From assembly GCA_002315505.1 (NCBI GenBank), contig DCGX01000048.1:18975-49163 (forward strand): a stretch of 30,189 bases of DNA, given 5' to 3'. Shown here in pieces: positions 1-8,061 of the stretch; position 1 is the first letter of the stretch, and the number at the start of each line of letters is the position of its first letter. A program made the position numbers and the translations under genes. Origin of the DNA: Ruminococcaceae bacterium UBA1767 (lineage in GTDB: Bacteria; Bacillota; Clostridia; Oscillospirales; Acutalibacteraceae). The notes under the pieces are model-generated. The model saw only the letters and a list, made by a program, of their open reading frames with translations. It did not search any database and was not told the DNA's origin.

Positions 1-30
1 GGTGCAGTCGAAAGGCTGCACCTTTTCTTT
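1..30 (+). terminator. Intrinsic terminator of an upstream + strand gene
   Basis: The arms GGTGCAGTC (1-9) and GGCTGCACC (14-22) pair over 9 bp with one G-U wobble, closed by a GAAA tetraloop (10-13) and followed by TTTTCTTT. The T-run lies on the + strand side, so it ends a + strand transcript that begins left of the window. Confidence 0.85.
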
Positions 31-201
31 ATGCTGTGAGCTTCATTTAATCGGGATTATTTGTTATTTCTTTTATTAATGCTAATATTTTTGCTTCTGA
101 CGGTATATCAATCATACCGACAGCAGATACAAATATTGGCACTTTAATGCCATACGGAACAGAAAATATTTTGCTTTAATGTTAAGATATTATTAATTTT
201 A
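31..201. other. AT-rich intergenic stretch before the response regulator
   Basis: No convincing gene is present. The minus strand is open from 175 to 47 (42 codons plus TAA), but it has no ATG near its 5' end and no ribosome site. Its reading (SVPYGIKVPIFVSAVGMID...) has a plausible protein-like pattern, so it may be the 3' remnant of a lost gene, or chance in AT-rich DNA. The short inverted motif CTTTAATGTTAAG (174-186) lies just upstream of the promoter. Confidence 0.35.
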
Positions 202-230
202 TTGAATTGCCGAAGCACAAGTTTTATAAT
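202..230 (+). promoter_or_regulatory. Promoter of the response regulator / ABC operon
   Basis: TTGAAT (202-207) and TATAAT (225-230) are separated by exactly 17 nt, a sigma-A type promoter. The ribosome site AAGGGTGATGG and ATG at 248 follow. The dyad CTTTAATGTTAAG just upstream could be a binding site for the regulator encoded here, which is inference. Confidence 0.75.
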
Positions 231-247
231 ATATAAAGGGTGATGGT

Positions 248-913
248 ATGAAAACAGTATTAATTATTGATGATGACATAAATATAAACAATCTTTTGAA
301 CGAAGCACTGACAAAAGAGGGATATAATATTCTTCGTGCTTGGTCGGGTACCGAAGCGCTTATGATGCTTGAAAACAGCAAACCCGATTTGGTGCTTCTT
401 GATTTAATGTTGCCCGGACTTTCGGGCGAAGAAGTTTTTGAAAAGATTAACAACATTCCTGTTATTATTATAAGCGCAAAGCCCGATATCGAAAACAAAA
501 TACACCTGCTCAGAAATGGTGCCGTTGATTATATTACAAAGCCTTTTGATATTCGAGAGCTTTCTGCCCGTATTGAATTGCGACTTAAAGAAAGCAAAAC
601 CGGAATTTCTTCGTCAAAGATTGATTTAGGTGAAATTGTTGTTGATTGCGAATCTCGCCTGGTTTTCGTTAACGATAATCTTGTTAAAGTCACAAAGACG
701 GAGTATGCAATATTGAAATTACTTTGCCTTAATCCGAACAGACTTTTGACAAGAAACCTGATATTAGACAGAATAAGTTTTGAAACTCCGGATTGTGTGG
801 AAAGCTCTTTGAATGTTCATATCTGTAATATTCGTAAAAAGCTCAAAGATTTTTCCGACAAAGACTATATTGAAAGCGTTTGGGGAATAGGTTATAAATT
901 AACAATATCTTAA
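248..913 (+). CDS. OmpR/VanR-family response regulator
   Basis: A two-component transcription factor of 221 aa. The receiver domain (about 1-112) has the acidic pocket D8-D10, phosphoacceptor D52 in the LLDLMLP context, the switch S77 and the conserved K99 in DYITKPF. A C-terminal winged-helix DNA-binding domain (about 125-220) ends in the typical WGIGYKL. All phosphorylation residues are present, unlike the second regulator at 23464-24141. It is the first gene of a + strand run that includes an ABC transporter and a histidine kinase, so it probably responds to that kinase and controls the transporter. This arrangement is typical of Firmicutes detoxification modules for bacitracin or lantibiotic-like peptides. 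The actual inducer cannot be read from sequence. Confidence 0.93.
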   Translation: MKTVLIIDDDININNLLNEALTKEGYNILRAWSGTEALMMLENSKPDLVLLDLMLPGLSGEEVFEKINNIPVIIISAKPDIENKIHLLRNGAVDYITKPFDIRELSARIELRLKESKTGISSSKIDLGEIVVDCESRLVFVNDNLVKVTKTEYAILKLLCLNPNRLLTRNLILDRISFETPDCVESSLNVHICNIRKKLKDFSDKDYIESVWGIGYKLTIS

Positions 914-920
914 TGTTTTT

Positions 921-975
921 CTTAATCACTTCCTTAACAATATTAACTTATCATAATCACATAGGGTGGCACCCT
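921..975 (+). promoter_or_regulatory. Putative operator/promoter region between regulator and ABC genes
   Basis: The 82-nt gap after the regulator contains phased TTAA repeats: CTTAATCA (921-928), CTTAACAA (933-940) and ATTAACTT (942-949), resembling OmpR-family half-sites. A weak promoter-like pair follows, TTCCTT (930-935) and CATAAT (952-957) with 16 nt between. The near-perfect palindrome AGGGTG-G-CACCCT (963-975) sits before the ribosome site TTAAGGAGG. Together they suggest a second, regulated start for the transporter genes; this is inference. Confidence 0.4.
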
Positions 976-995
976 AAAGTTAAGGAGGAAAACTT

Positions 996-1910
996 ATGGA
1001 TTATGTATTAACATCCGACAGGCTTTGTAAAAACTATAGAAGCTTCAAAGCCCTGGACAATTTTTCTGTCCATATTCCCAAAGGCTCAATTTATGGTCTT
1101 GTCGGAAGAAACGGTGCAGGAAAAACAACTTTTATTCGGCTTATTTGCGGATTACAAAGACCATCAAGCGGAAACTATTCTCTTTATGGTGTGAATAGTA
1201 ATTCGTCAAAAATTGAAAAGCAACGCAGTAGAATGGGTGCGGTTGTAGAAACGCCGTCTTTGTTCCTTGATATGACGGCAAAGGACAACCTAATTCACCA
1301 ATACAAGTTGCTCGGCAAACCCGACAATGACGGAATTGATGAGTTGCTGAAATTAGTCGGACTTGAAAACACAGGAAAGAAAAAGGCGAAAAACTTTTCT
1401 CTCGGTATGAAGCAAAGGCTCGGCATAGCTGTTGCACTTGCAGGCAACCCCGACTTTATTGTTCTTGATGAGCCTATCAACGGTCTTGACCCGCAGGGAA
1501 TTGTTGAAGTCAGAGAATTGCTTTTAAAACTAAATCAGGAAATGGGGATTACAATTCTTATTTCAAGCCATATTCTTGATGAGCTTTCACGACTTGCAAC
1601 GAACTATGGCTTTGTTGACAGAGGTCATATTGTAAAGGAAATAAGTGCAGAAGAGCTTGAAAATGCTTGCAAAAAATACATTTCGGTTAAAGCGGAAAAC
1701 CTGAATGCTTTGCTGAGATATTTAGACAATAATAATTTGCCATACACCGTTATCAGTGATGAAGAAGCACAGATTTACGGCAAGCTCGACATTAACGATT
1801 GTGTTATTTCTCTCCACAATCAAGGCTTTAAATTTTTAAGTATTAGTGAACACGAGGAAAGCCTTGAAAGTTACTTTATAAATTTAGTAGGAGGGAAATA
1901 TGATGATTAA
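996..1910 (+). CDS. ABC transporter ATP-binding protein, BcrA-like
   Basis: The 304-aa cytoplasmic ATPase of a two-component ABC-2 transporter. Visible motifs: Walker A GRNGAGKT (37-44), signature SLGMK (135-139), Walker B FIVLDEP with E159, and H-loop H192. The Q-loop position reads VVETPS, with Glu instead of Gln, as is common in the BcrA/lantibiotic-immunity group. The roughly 90-residue C-terminal extension after the ATPase core is also typical of that group. Ribosome site AAGGAGG precedes ATG 996. The gene overlaps the permease start by 11 nt, indicating translational coupling. Likely role: energising export of, or protection from, a membrane-active peptide or drug. The substrate is unknown. 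Confidence 0.92.
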   Translation: MDYVLTSDRLCKNYRSFKALDNFSVHIPKGSIYGLVGRNGAGKTTFIRLICGLQRPSSGNYSLYGVNSNSSKIEKQRSRMGAVVETPSLFLDMTAKDNLIHQYKLLGKPDNDGIDELLKLVGLENTGKKKAKNFSLGMKQRLGIAVALAGNPDFIVLDEPINGLDPQGIVEVRELLLKLNQEMGITILISSHILDELSRLATNYGFVDRGHIVKEISAEELENACKKYISVKAENLNALLRYLDNNNLPYTVISDEEAQIYGKLDINDCVISLHNQGFKFLSISEHEESLESYFINLVGGKYDD

Positions 1911-2745
1911 ACTATTTCGTTCGGAATACGGAAGGCTTGTTAAATCAAAAATCTTTTGGGTCAGTGTAATCGGTTGCACAGGCTTCGGAATTTGTCTTTC
2001 ACTATATATGTGGTGGATGAACTCTTGCTTCAGTTATGTAAGCCCGGCTGATGAAAATGTGTTTATTTTCAGTACATTCGGCGGAATACTTTCTGCTGTT
2101 TTCACAAGTCTGTTTGTCGGTAAATTATACAGCGACGGCACTATGCGAAACCAGATTATTATGGGACACAGCCGAATCAAAATATATTTGTGTGAGTATT
2201 TGGTATCACTATTGGCAAATGTTATGTTCTTTGTTTTTTATGTAATCGGTAATATTTCGGTTGCATATCCACTGCATAAATACTTTGGTAATACACCTAA
2301 AGAAATGTTGATGAAATCACTTTTGACAATAGCTATCATTGCGGTTTATACAGCTATTTTTGTCTTTATCGCAATGTTAAACAGAAACAAAGCGGTAGTA
2401 GCAATAATTTGTTTGTTATCTGCTTTCGGGCTGTTGTTTTATTCAATGATAATCGAATCGGCATTGAGACAACCGAAAATATATGAAGACGAGTATTATT
2501 ATGATACCGAAAAAGATGCAATAGTAAAAGAGGAAGCATTTCCTAATCCGAATTATGTTGACGGAAAGAAAAGAGAAGTGTATGAATTTCTTAATGATTT
2601 TCTTCCGGCAGGTCAATCGTTCCAGGTTGGCGGAAATTATGATGAACCGACTGTAAACGACATTTTCTTTTTATATGATTCGTGTATTGTTTTGATAACA
2701 ACCCTCGGTGGAGTGATTGTGTATAAAAGAAAAGATTTGAAATAA
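1900..2745 (+). CDS. ABC-2 type permease (BcrB-like)
   Basis: A 281-aa integral membrane protein with about six hydrophobic segments (roughly residues 17-40, 57-80, 104-124, 140-160, 168-187 and 262-276) and one larger charged domain between segments five and six (about 190-260). It has no strong family motif but matches the ABC-2/BcrB permease plan in size, and its N-terminus (an amphipathic stretch rich in K and R, then a Trp) is typical. It overlaps the ATPase gene, whose last codons contain its ribosome site GTAGGAGG. ATG at 1903 is an equally possible start. It is probably the membrane partner of the ATPase at 996-1910. Confidence 0.85.
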   Translation: MMIKLFRSEYGRLVKSKIFWVSVIGCTGFGICLSLYMWWMNSCFSYVSPADENVFIFSTFGGILSAVFTSLFVGKLYSDGTMRNQIIMGHSRIKIYLCEYLVSLLANVMFFVFYVIGNISVAYPLHKYFGNTPKEMLMKSLLTIAIIAVYTAIFVFIAMLNRNKAVVAIICLLSAFGLLFYSMIIESALRQPKIYEDEYYYDTEKDAIVKEEAFPNPNYVDGKKREVYEFLNDFLPAGQSFQVGGNYDEPTVNDIFFLYDSCIVLITTLGGVIVYKRKDLK

Positions 2746-2755
2746 AGGAGAAGCC

Positions 2756-3640
2756 ATGGAAACATATTTGATTATCGCAGTTGTAATTTTATCCGTTATT
2801 TGTGTAATTCTTTTTGGTAAGATTATAGTTATGAAAAAAAGCACAAAAGAAATTAAAGATTGTATGGAAAGAATAATCGGCAAAGATACAAACGAACAAA
2901 TTACAATTTCTTCAAGCGATAATCAAATATGTTCTCTTGCGTCGGCAATAAATCGTCAGCTTTGTATTCTGCGAAAAGAAAGGTTGAATTATGAAAACGG
3001 CGACAGAGAATTAAAAAAGGCAATAACGAATATTTCTCATGATTTAAGAACACCGCTTACTGCAATTCTCGGTTATACGCAAATGGCAAAGAATGAAGAT
3101 GACGAGAAAAAAGTTAAAGAATATCTTTCGATAATAGACGGCAGAGCAACAAAAATGAAAGAGCTTACAAATGAACTTTTTACCTATTCTTTGATGACTG
3201 CACCTGATAAAGAACTAATACTGAACGAAACGGATATTCGCTCTGTGCTTGAGGATAGTATTGCTGAAAATTATGTGCTGTTAACTGACAATAATATTAT
3301 TCCGCAAATTTATATTTCGGCAAATCCCGTTATAAAATCAGTTAATTCCGATGCACTGCAAAGAGTGCTTTCAAATATAATATCCAATGCCGCAAAATAT
3401 TCGGACGGCGATTTGAAGATAACACTTGCCGAAAACGGAATGATAACTTTTTCGAACACTGCAGAAAATCTGTCTAATATAGAGGTCGGCAGACTATTTG
3501 ACCGATTTTTCACAGTTGAAAACGGTCAAAAATCCACAGGCTTGGGGCTTTCTATAGCAAAGTGTTTAACGGAAAAAATGGGTGGAAGAATTTTTGCGGA
3601 ATACAAAGAGAGAAAGTTGATAATTCAGTTAATTTTTTAG
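2756..3640 (+). CDS. Sensor histidine kinase of the operon
   Basis: A 294-aa membrane histidine kinase. One hydrophobic N-terminal helix (about 4-26) has almost nothing outside the membrane, so it probably senses within the membrane or through the ABC transporter, as small Firmicutes kinases do. The HisKA H-box has H95 in NISHDLRTPLTA. The catalytic domain has an N-box with N207/N211 (NIISNAAKYS) and a G-box TGLGLSIAK (261-269). A DRFF F-box (249-252) is present. All catalytic residues look intact. Ribosome site AAAGGAG precedes ATG 2756, 10 nt after the permease stop. It is probably the partner of the response regulator at 248-913. Confidence 0.92.
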   Translation: METYLIIAVVILSVICVILFGKIIVMKKSTKEIKDCMERIIGKDTNEQITISSSDNQICSLASAINRQLCILRKERLNYENGDRELKKAITNISHDLRTPLTAILGYTQMAKNEDDEKKVKEYLSIIDGRATKMKELTNELFTYSLMTAPDKELILNETDIRSVLEDSIAENYVLLTDNNIIPQIYISANPVIKSVNSDALQRVLSNIISNAAKYSDGDLKITLAENGMITFSNTAENLSNIEVGRLFDRFFTVENGQKSTGLGLSIAKCLTEKMGGRIFAEYKERKLIIQLIF

Positions 3641-3650
3641 GAGAATTGTT

Positions 3651-4211
3651 ATGATTATTGAAACCGAACGACTGATTTTGCGTAAGTTTGAAGAAACGGA
3701 TAAAGAAGCATTATACAAAGTACTTGCCGACAGTGATATTATGAAGCATTACCCATACACTTTTGACGAAAAACGTGTAATGAATTGGATAACAAAAAAC
3801 ATAGAACGATACTCAGTCTTCGGCTTCGGCTTATGGGCGGTTTGCTTGAAAGAAAGCGGAGAGCTAATCGGGGATTGCGGACTGACAATGCAGATGATAG
3901 ACGGTAGTATTCTTCCGGAAATCGGCTATCATATCCGAGGGGATATGCAAAGAAATGGATACGCTACCGAAGCGGCAAAAGCGGTGCGTGATTGGACTTT
4001 TAATAATACGCCGTTTGAAAAAGTGTATTCCTACATGAGTGCGGATAATATTCCGTCACAAAAAACTGCGATGTCTTATGGCGCGGTTTTTGAAAAGGAA
4101 TACCAAGGCGAAAACGGTGAAAAAATAACAGTATATGTAATGCGGAAGGACGTTTGCGCAGAAGGTGTAATTTTGGGCGAAGAACCGCAGGATATTCTTT
4201 GTTTGCTTTGA
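3651..4211 (+). CDS. GNAT-family N-acetyltransferase (RimJ/RimL type)
   Basis: A 186-aa acetyl-CoA-dependent acetyltransferase. The N-terminus IETERLILRKFEETD is the hallmark of the RimJ/RimL-like group. The acetyl-CoA pyrophosphate loop is QRNGYATEA (100-108), and the NIPSQKTAMSYGA block (133-145) is the usual second motif. It starts 10 nt after the kinase stop with ribosome site TAGGAG, so it belongs to the same transcript. In this context it might acetylate a drug or a peptide, but many relatives act on ribosomal proteins or unknown small molecules. The C-terminal tail of about 20 residues is not obviously conserved. Confidence 0.88.
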   Translation: MIIETERLILRKFEETDKEALYKVLADSDIMKHYPYTFDEKRVMNWITKNIERYSVFGFGLWAVCLKESGELIGDCGLTMQMIDGSILPEIGYHIRGDMQRNGYATEAAKAVRDWTFNNTPFEKVYSYMSADNIPSQKTAMSYGAVFEKEYQGENGEKITVYVMRKDVCAEGVILGEEPQDILCLL

Positions 4212-4246
4212 CGGTACGGTTAAAAGCGAAACAGTTTACCGTCAAA
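4207..4246 (+). repeat. 10-bp inverted repeat between acetyltransferase and hydrolase genes
   Basis: TTTGACGGTA (4207-4216) pairs perfectly with TACCGTCAAA (4237-4246) across a 20-nt loop. The left arm contains the acetyltransferase TGA stop. No T-run follows, so it is more likely an mRNA processing or stabilising hairpin, or an operator, than a terminator. Confidence 0.5.
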
Positions 4247-4286
4247 ATAAGAAGTAATGTTATCAGATTGGAGAAAAAGGAAATCA

Positions 4287-4883
4287 ATGAACAATCTTAT
4301 TATTTATATCCACGGCAAAGGCGGAAGTGCCGCCGAGGCAGAGCGTTACAAACCGATTTTTCCAAGTGATACGGTTATCGGTTTTGATTACAAATCCGAA
4401 ACACCGTGGGATGCACAAAAGGAGTTTTCTGACTATTTCGATTCAGTAAGTGTCGGGTTTGAAAAAGTCTATTTGATTGCCAACAGCATTGGCGCATATT
4501 TTTCTCTTTGCTCGCTCGGTGAAAAGAAGATTGAAAAAGCATTTTTTATCTCTCCGATTGTAAATATGGAAAAGCTCATTCGTGATATGATGACATGGGC
4601 AAATATTACAGAGAATGAACTGAAAGAGAAAAAAGAAATTCCCACGGCGTTCGGTGAAACGCTCTCATGGGAATATCTTGTGTGGGTTAGAAATAATCCG
4701 ATTGAGTGGAATATTCCAACCGATATATTATACGGAGAAAAAGATAATCTGCAAAGTATTGACACAATCAACGCCTTTGCCGAAAAATTCGGTGCAAAAG
4801 TAACCGTTATGAAAAACGGCGAGCATTGGTTCCATACGGATGAACAAATGGCATTTTTGGATAATTGGATAACAAACAAATAG
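4287..4883 (+). CDS. Small alpha/beta-hydrolase
   Basis: A 198-aa serine-hydrolase-fold protein. The N-terminal HGKGGS (9-14) is the oxyanion-hole loop. The nucleophile elbow reads ANSIG with S67, having Asn where Gly is usual. D153 (GEKDN) and H180 (GEHWFH) complete a plausible triad. This matches short serine hydrolases of the YdeN/RBBP9-like or BAAT-like size class; the substrate is unknown. The start was chosen at 4287 because GGAGAAAAAGG (4270-4280) is well placed for it. An in-frame ATG at 4257 lacks a ribosome site and would add ten unusual residues. It is the last gene of the + strand island. Confidence 0.82.
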   Translation: MNNLIIYIHGKGGSAAEAERYKPIFPSDTVIGFDYKSETPWDAQKEFSDYFDSVSVGFEKVYLIANSIGAYFSLCSLGEKKIEKAFFISPIVNMEKLIRDMMTWANITENELKEKKEIPTAFGETLSWEYLVWVRNNPIEWNIPTDILYGEKDNLQSIDTINAFAEKFGAKVTVMKNGEHWFHTDEQMAFLDNWITNK

Positions 4884-5046
4884 CAGGAATCTCATTATCA
4901 AAACAAACAGAATAGAATGCTTTTACAGCTTCTTCATGCCCGTCATCATTAAAAAGTTCTTCATACGAAAGCACTGACATCACATCCTACAATACAATAA
5001 TATCATAGTTTTTGGAAATATAAAAGTGATTTTTGGCCTTTGACAT
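4884..5046 (-). pseudogene. Truncated minus-strand gene with an internal stop
   Basis: Reading the minus strand from ATG at 5046 gives MSKAKNHFYISKNYDIIVL, then TAG (4989-4987). It continues in the same frame with protein-like sequence (DVMSVLSYEELFNDDGHE..., ending near EIPAI) up to the hydrolase stop. A strong ribosome site, AAGGAGG, sits 7 nt upstream of the ATG. The frame then runs into the antisense of the hydrolase gene, so the 3' part is missing. I read it as a decayed gene cut off at the right edge of the + strand island. The family is not recognised. Confidence 0.5.
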
Positions 5047-5056
5047 AAACAAACCT

Positions 5057-5105
5057 CCTTGTTATTTTTGATTACATTATAACAAGGAAATTCTGCATAG
5101 TCGAA
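5057..5105 (-). promoter_or_regulatory. Promoter and palindromic operator of the truncated gene
   Basis: On the minus strand TTCGAC (5105-5100) and TATAAT (5081-5076) are 18 nt apart. A 9-bp perfect inverted repeat, CCTTGTTAT (5057-5065) with ATAACAAGG (5079-5087), overlaps the -10 box and borders the ribosome site. That placement suggests an operator for a repressor that blocks the promoter. Confidence 0.55.
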
Positions 5106-5242
5106 TGTGTGAAATAATGATTTTGCTCGCTTATAATAAACACCGATGAAGAACAATACTCCATCAGCATTATGCCTTTGTGTACGGTATTGTATTTGTA
5201 GTATCCTTATTGGTTTGTCCCTTTAGCGACAGCCATTTTTGA
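5106..5242. other. Non-coding remainder of the 413-nt gap
   Basis: No supported gene. Minus-strand reading gives short pieces interrupted by stops (for example a nine-codon MAVAKGTNQ from 5238, then an open stretch toward 5070). None has both a ribosome site and adequate length. It may be decayed sequence upstream of the truncated gene. Confidence 0.4.
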
Positions 5243-5245
5243 TGC

Positions 5246-5280
5246 AAAAATAAGCAGCCGGCTTAATAAAGTCGACTGCT
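5246..5280 (-). terminator. Terminator of the SCP2/transketolase operon
   Basis: On the minus strand AGCAGTCGACTT (5280-5269) pairs with AAGCCGGCTGCT (5264-5253) over about 12 positions, with one mismatch and one wobble, around a four-base loop. ATTTTTG follows (complement of 5244-5251). It lies 17 nt after the last stop codon of the operon. Confidence 0.8.
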
Positions 5281-5296
5281 ATATTATTATATTTAC

Positions 5297-6103
5297 TTAA
5301 CCCTGTGCAAATGCGCCAACCTGCATCATGAAATCACCAATCTGTGCACCGAATTCAGGAGCACCGTCCATGATGAGTTTGCCCTTTCTTGTTGAATCAA
5401 GCATATCATCTGTTGAAAGAAGAATGCCGAATGCACTTGGAAGGCTGTCAAATCTCATTGTGAAGAAAGGCATAGCTCTCTTGTATGTGCCACGACCTGC
5501 TCTTGTCTTACCTGCCTTAACACGAAGGAAAGCGTTAACCTCAGGATGTCCGTCAACTGCCCATGCATAAACACGGTCAGGACTCTTCTTAGCCCAGTCA
5601 TGAACAGCCTCGTGACCATTCTTGTTGAGCTGGCTGATACCTGAAGAAAGGAGATAGAAGAAGCACTTACAAGCAAGAACCTGTGTAGCTTCATCAGCCG
5701 GAGCCTCCTTAATGTTAAGAAGCGAAGACATTTTAAGAAGCACTGCCATGAATGAAGCGAATTCAACAGGCTTTTTGAGAACACCCTTCATTTTAGGAAG
5801 TGTACCCGGGTTTATCTGACTCTTGAAGAATGCGTTCATAGCCTCCATTGACTTGAACTCAAGCTCAATGTGAGCATTGGAAGCAACTTTGTCTGCACAA
5901 ACCTTCCATTCACCATTGTTAACGGTGAAGTGAGTAGCATATTTTCCTTCCGGAGCGTTCGGATCAAGAGCACTTACCTGGTAAATGCAGTGAACCTTCT
6001 CGAATTTCTTAGCGAGCTTCGGGTCGTCGGTAGCGATAACCTTCAGAAGGGGTAAAGCAGAGTTAAGGAAGATTTTATTGGTTAATAAAACTTCATTTGC
6101 CAT
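5297..6103 (-). CDS. Tandem SCP2-like protein B
   Basis: A 268-aa soluble protein of unassigned function. It appears to contain two SCP2 (sterol-carrier-protein-2-like) units. The first (about 52-128) has the THFTVNNGEWKV strand pair, IELEFKSMEAMNAFF, and a following helix rich in Lys and Pro. The second (about 178-265) has AWAVDGHPEVNAFLRVK, then FTMRFDSLPSAFGILL. SCP2 folds are hydrophobic-pocket carriers for fatty acyl or lipid ligands. No signal peptide or membrane helix is seen. It is the last gene of the operon, 22 nt after the transketolase C subunit. It is a distant paralogue of the first gene (9384-10142), so two carriers bracket three enzymes. The SCP2 assignment is from pattern, not a search. 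Confidence 0.75.
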   Translation of the reverse strand: MANEVLLTNKIFLNSALPLLKVIATDDPKLAKKFEKVHCIYQVSALDPNAPEGKYATHFTVNNGEWKVCADKVASNAHIELEFKSMEAMNAFFKSQINPGTLPKMKGVLKKPVEFASFMAVLLKMSSLLNIKEAPADEATQVLACKCFFYLLSSGISQLNKNGHEAVHDWAKKSPDRVYAWAVDGHPEVNAFLRVKAGKTRAGRGTYKRAMPFFTMRFDSLPSAFGILLSTDDMLDSTRKGKLIMDGAPEFGAQIGDFMMQVGAFAQG

Positions 6104-6125
6104 TATAAATCATTCCTTTCCGATA

Positions 6126-7145
6126 TTATACATCGTCGTCCCAGTTGTCGTCTTCTTCGAAGTCCTTGTTCATAGCTTCACGAACTGCGTTAACGATACC
6201 GTTACAGTCAATACCGAGCATTGACATGATATCCTCATGAAGACCGATAGGAGCGAATTTGTCCTGAAGACCAAGACGTGTGAATGCACAACCCTTACCT
6301 GCTTCAGCCATAACCTCTGCAACAGCAGAGCCAAGACCGCCGATAACTGAATGGTCTTCTACAGTGATGATACGACGTGTATCCATAACTGCTTTAAGAA
6401 CAGCTTCCTTATCAAGAGGCTTGATTGTATGCATATCAAGAACACGAACCTTAAGTCCGTCAGCTTCCTCGAGGAACTTAGCAGCCTGGTAAGCCTGGAA
6501 TACACAAGAACCGCAAGCGATAACTGTGATATCAGTACCCGGATTAACCTCGATTGCCTTACCAACTTCAAACTTGTACTCACGAGGATAATCCTTGCCG
6601 TAAAGGACACGGTCAAATCCACGGTTGATACGGATGTAGTATGGACCGAAATTGTCATATGCTGCCTGAACAGCTGCTGCTGTTTCAACACCATCAGCAG
6701 GGCAGATGAGAGTCATGTTAGGAAGTGAACGCATAACTGCCATATCACAAATAGCATGATGAGTTGAACCTGCCTGGCCGAAGGATGTACCTGAGTGAGT
6801 AGCAATTGTTTTAACATTGATGTTCTGATAGCAGATATCTGTATGAATCTGGTCAGCAGAACGAAGAGATGCGAAAGTTGAGAATGTAGATACGAATGGT
6901 ACAAGACCTGCTTTAGCCATACCTGCAGCAATACCGAACATATTCTGCTCAGCAATACCTACATTGAAGAAACGGTCAGGATATGCCTTACCGAAAGCAC
7001 CGATTTTTGTAGAACCGGCAAGGTCAGCTGAAAGACCAACGATTTCCTTGTGCTCTGCACCGAGTTCAACAAGAGTCTGGCCGTAAATTTCAGCAGTAGA
7101 AAGGTCTGTAGCTTCAAGAGCTGTATATGAAAGTCCGCCTGCCAT
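6126..7145 (-). CDS. Transketolase, C-terminal subunit
   Basis: A 339-aa pyrimidine-binding and C-terminal half of a split, thiamine-diphosphate-dependent transketolase. The catalytic Glu is E66 in GIAEQNM. THSGTSFGQAGSTHH (116-130) carries the active-site histidines, FSTFASLRSADQI (88-100) is the usual substrate loop, and the C-terminal fold starts near 190. Where many relatives have LGRQ or SRQ motifs that hold sugar phosphate, this protein reads RINRGFDRV (172-180), so acceptor preference may differ. The tail DFEEDDNWDDDV is unusually acidic. Start ATG 7145 lies 2 nt after the N-subunit stop, with GGAGGG inside the end of that gene, indicating coupled translation and a heteromer. Confidence 0.92.
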   Translation of the reverse strand: MAGGLSYTALEATDLSTAEIYGQTLVELGAEHKEIVGLSADLAGSTKIGAFGKAYPDRFFNVGIAEQNMFGIAAGMAKAGLVPFVSTFSTFASLRSADQIHTDICYQNINVKTIATHSGTSFGQAGSTHHAICDMAVMRSLPNMTLICPADGVETAAAVQAAYDNFGPYYIRINRGFDRVLYGKDYPREYKFEVGKAIEVNPGTDITVIACGSCVFQAYQAAKFLEEADGLKVRVLDMHTIKPLDKEAVLKAVMDTRRIITVEDHSVIGGLGSAVAEVMAEAGKGCAFTRLGLQDKFAPIGLHEDIMSMLGIDCNGIVNAVREAMNKDFEEDDNWDDDV

Positions 7146-7147
7146 GA

Positions 7148-8017
7148 TTATTTGCCCTCCTTCTCTGCACGAGCTACACGCTGAGCATAATATTTCTTAA
7201 GGCTTTCCTTAGCCAACTTGTATTTTTCTTCATCAATAGCACCGTAATGCCAGTGATAATCGTCCTCCATGAAGTCGATACCTGCGCCCTTGATTGTGTC
7301 GGCGATAATCATAACAGGAGCATCAGGCTCGCCGAGAGCATAATCAATAGCTTCTGAAAGCTCGTTGAGGTTCTGACCGTCAACTTCGATTACGTGGAAG
7401 CCGAAAGCACGCCACTTGTCAGCGAATGGTTCAAGAGGCATAACGTCTTCTGTACGTCCGTCGATCATGCACTTGTTACGGTCAACGAATGTGATAACGT
7501 TAGTAGCCTTGAAAGCTGCGATTGACATAGCTGCTTCCCAGTTTGAACCCTCGTCACACTCACCGTCACCAAGGATACAGTATGTTTTGTAATCCTTACC
7601 GAGAACTCTTGCTGCAAGGCCTGTGCCGAGAGCAATTGAAAGTCCGTGACCGAGTGAACCTGTTGATGCGTCAACACCTACAACCTTATTTGAGTCGAGG
7701 TGAATACCCATCTTTGAGTTTGTGAGGTTGAATGTTTTAAGCTGTTCTTTATCGTTGTAGCCGAAGTCACAAAGAACAGGAGCATATGCGATACCTGAAT
7801 GACCCTTTGAAAGGATAAAACGGTCTCTGTCTGCCCAGTTTGGATCGTCAGCTTTAATGTTGAGGTACTTATGATAGAGGATAGTGAGCATATCCATGCA
7901 GCTCATACCGCCGCCGATGTGACCACTACCTGCCCAGAATGTTGTGTCGAGGCAAAGGTTACGAAGTTCGTCAGCCTTTTTCTCAAGAGCCAACCATTCT
8001 TTTTTGGTTAATGCCAT
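7148..8017 (-). CDS. Transketolase, N-terminal subunit
   Basis: A 289-aa thiamine-diphosphate-binding half of a split transketolase. Signature residues: H33 in GSGHIGG, H73 in KGHS, GSLGHGL with H124, the cofactor motif GDGECDEG (150-157) closing with N181 in DRNK, and H257 in YHWHYG. The length equals that of split transketolases in Firmicutes and archaea. Ribosome site AAGGAGG precedes ATG 8017. It forms the active enzyme with the next gene and transfers a two-carbon ketol group to an aldehyde. Operon context (aminotransferase, lipid-carrier-like proteins) argues that it is not the housekeeping pentose-phosphate enzyme, although that cannot be excluded. Confidence 0.93.
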   Translation of the reverse strand: MALTKKEWLALEKKADELRNLCLDTTFWAGSGHIGGGMSCMDMLTILYHKYLNIKADDPNWADRDRFILSKGHSGIAYAPVLCDFGYNDKEQLKTFNLTNSKMGIHLDSNKVVGVDASTGSLGHGLSIALGTGLAARVLGKDYKTYCILGDGECDEGSNWEAAMSIAAFKATNVITFVDRNKCMIDGRTEDVMPLEPFADKWRAFGFHVIEVDGQNLNELSEAIDYALGEPDAPVMIIADTIKGAGIDFMEDDYHWHYGAIDEEKYKLAKESLKKYYAQRVARAEKEGK

Positions 8018-8061
8018 TTGGATTTCCTCCTTATAATTAAATTTGTTTCAATTTATTCTCA

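Noticed and set aside
47..175. Minus-strand 42-codon open frame
   Set aside because: No start codon near its 5' end and no ribosome site; the length is within chance for AT-rich DNA. Kept only as a remark on the region.
961..980. T-box riboswitch core (AGGGTGG-ACC)
   Set aside because: The gap holds only 82 nt, no stem I or antiterminator is visible, and the downstream gene is an ABC transporter. The motif is a simple palindrome.
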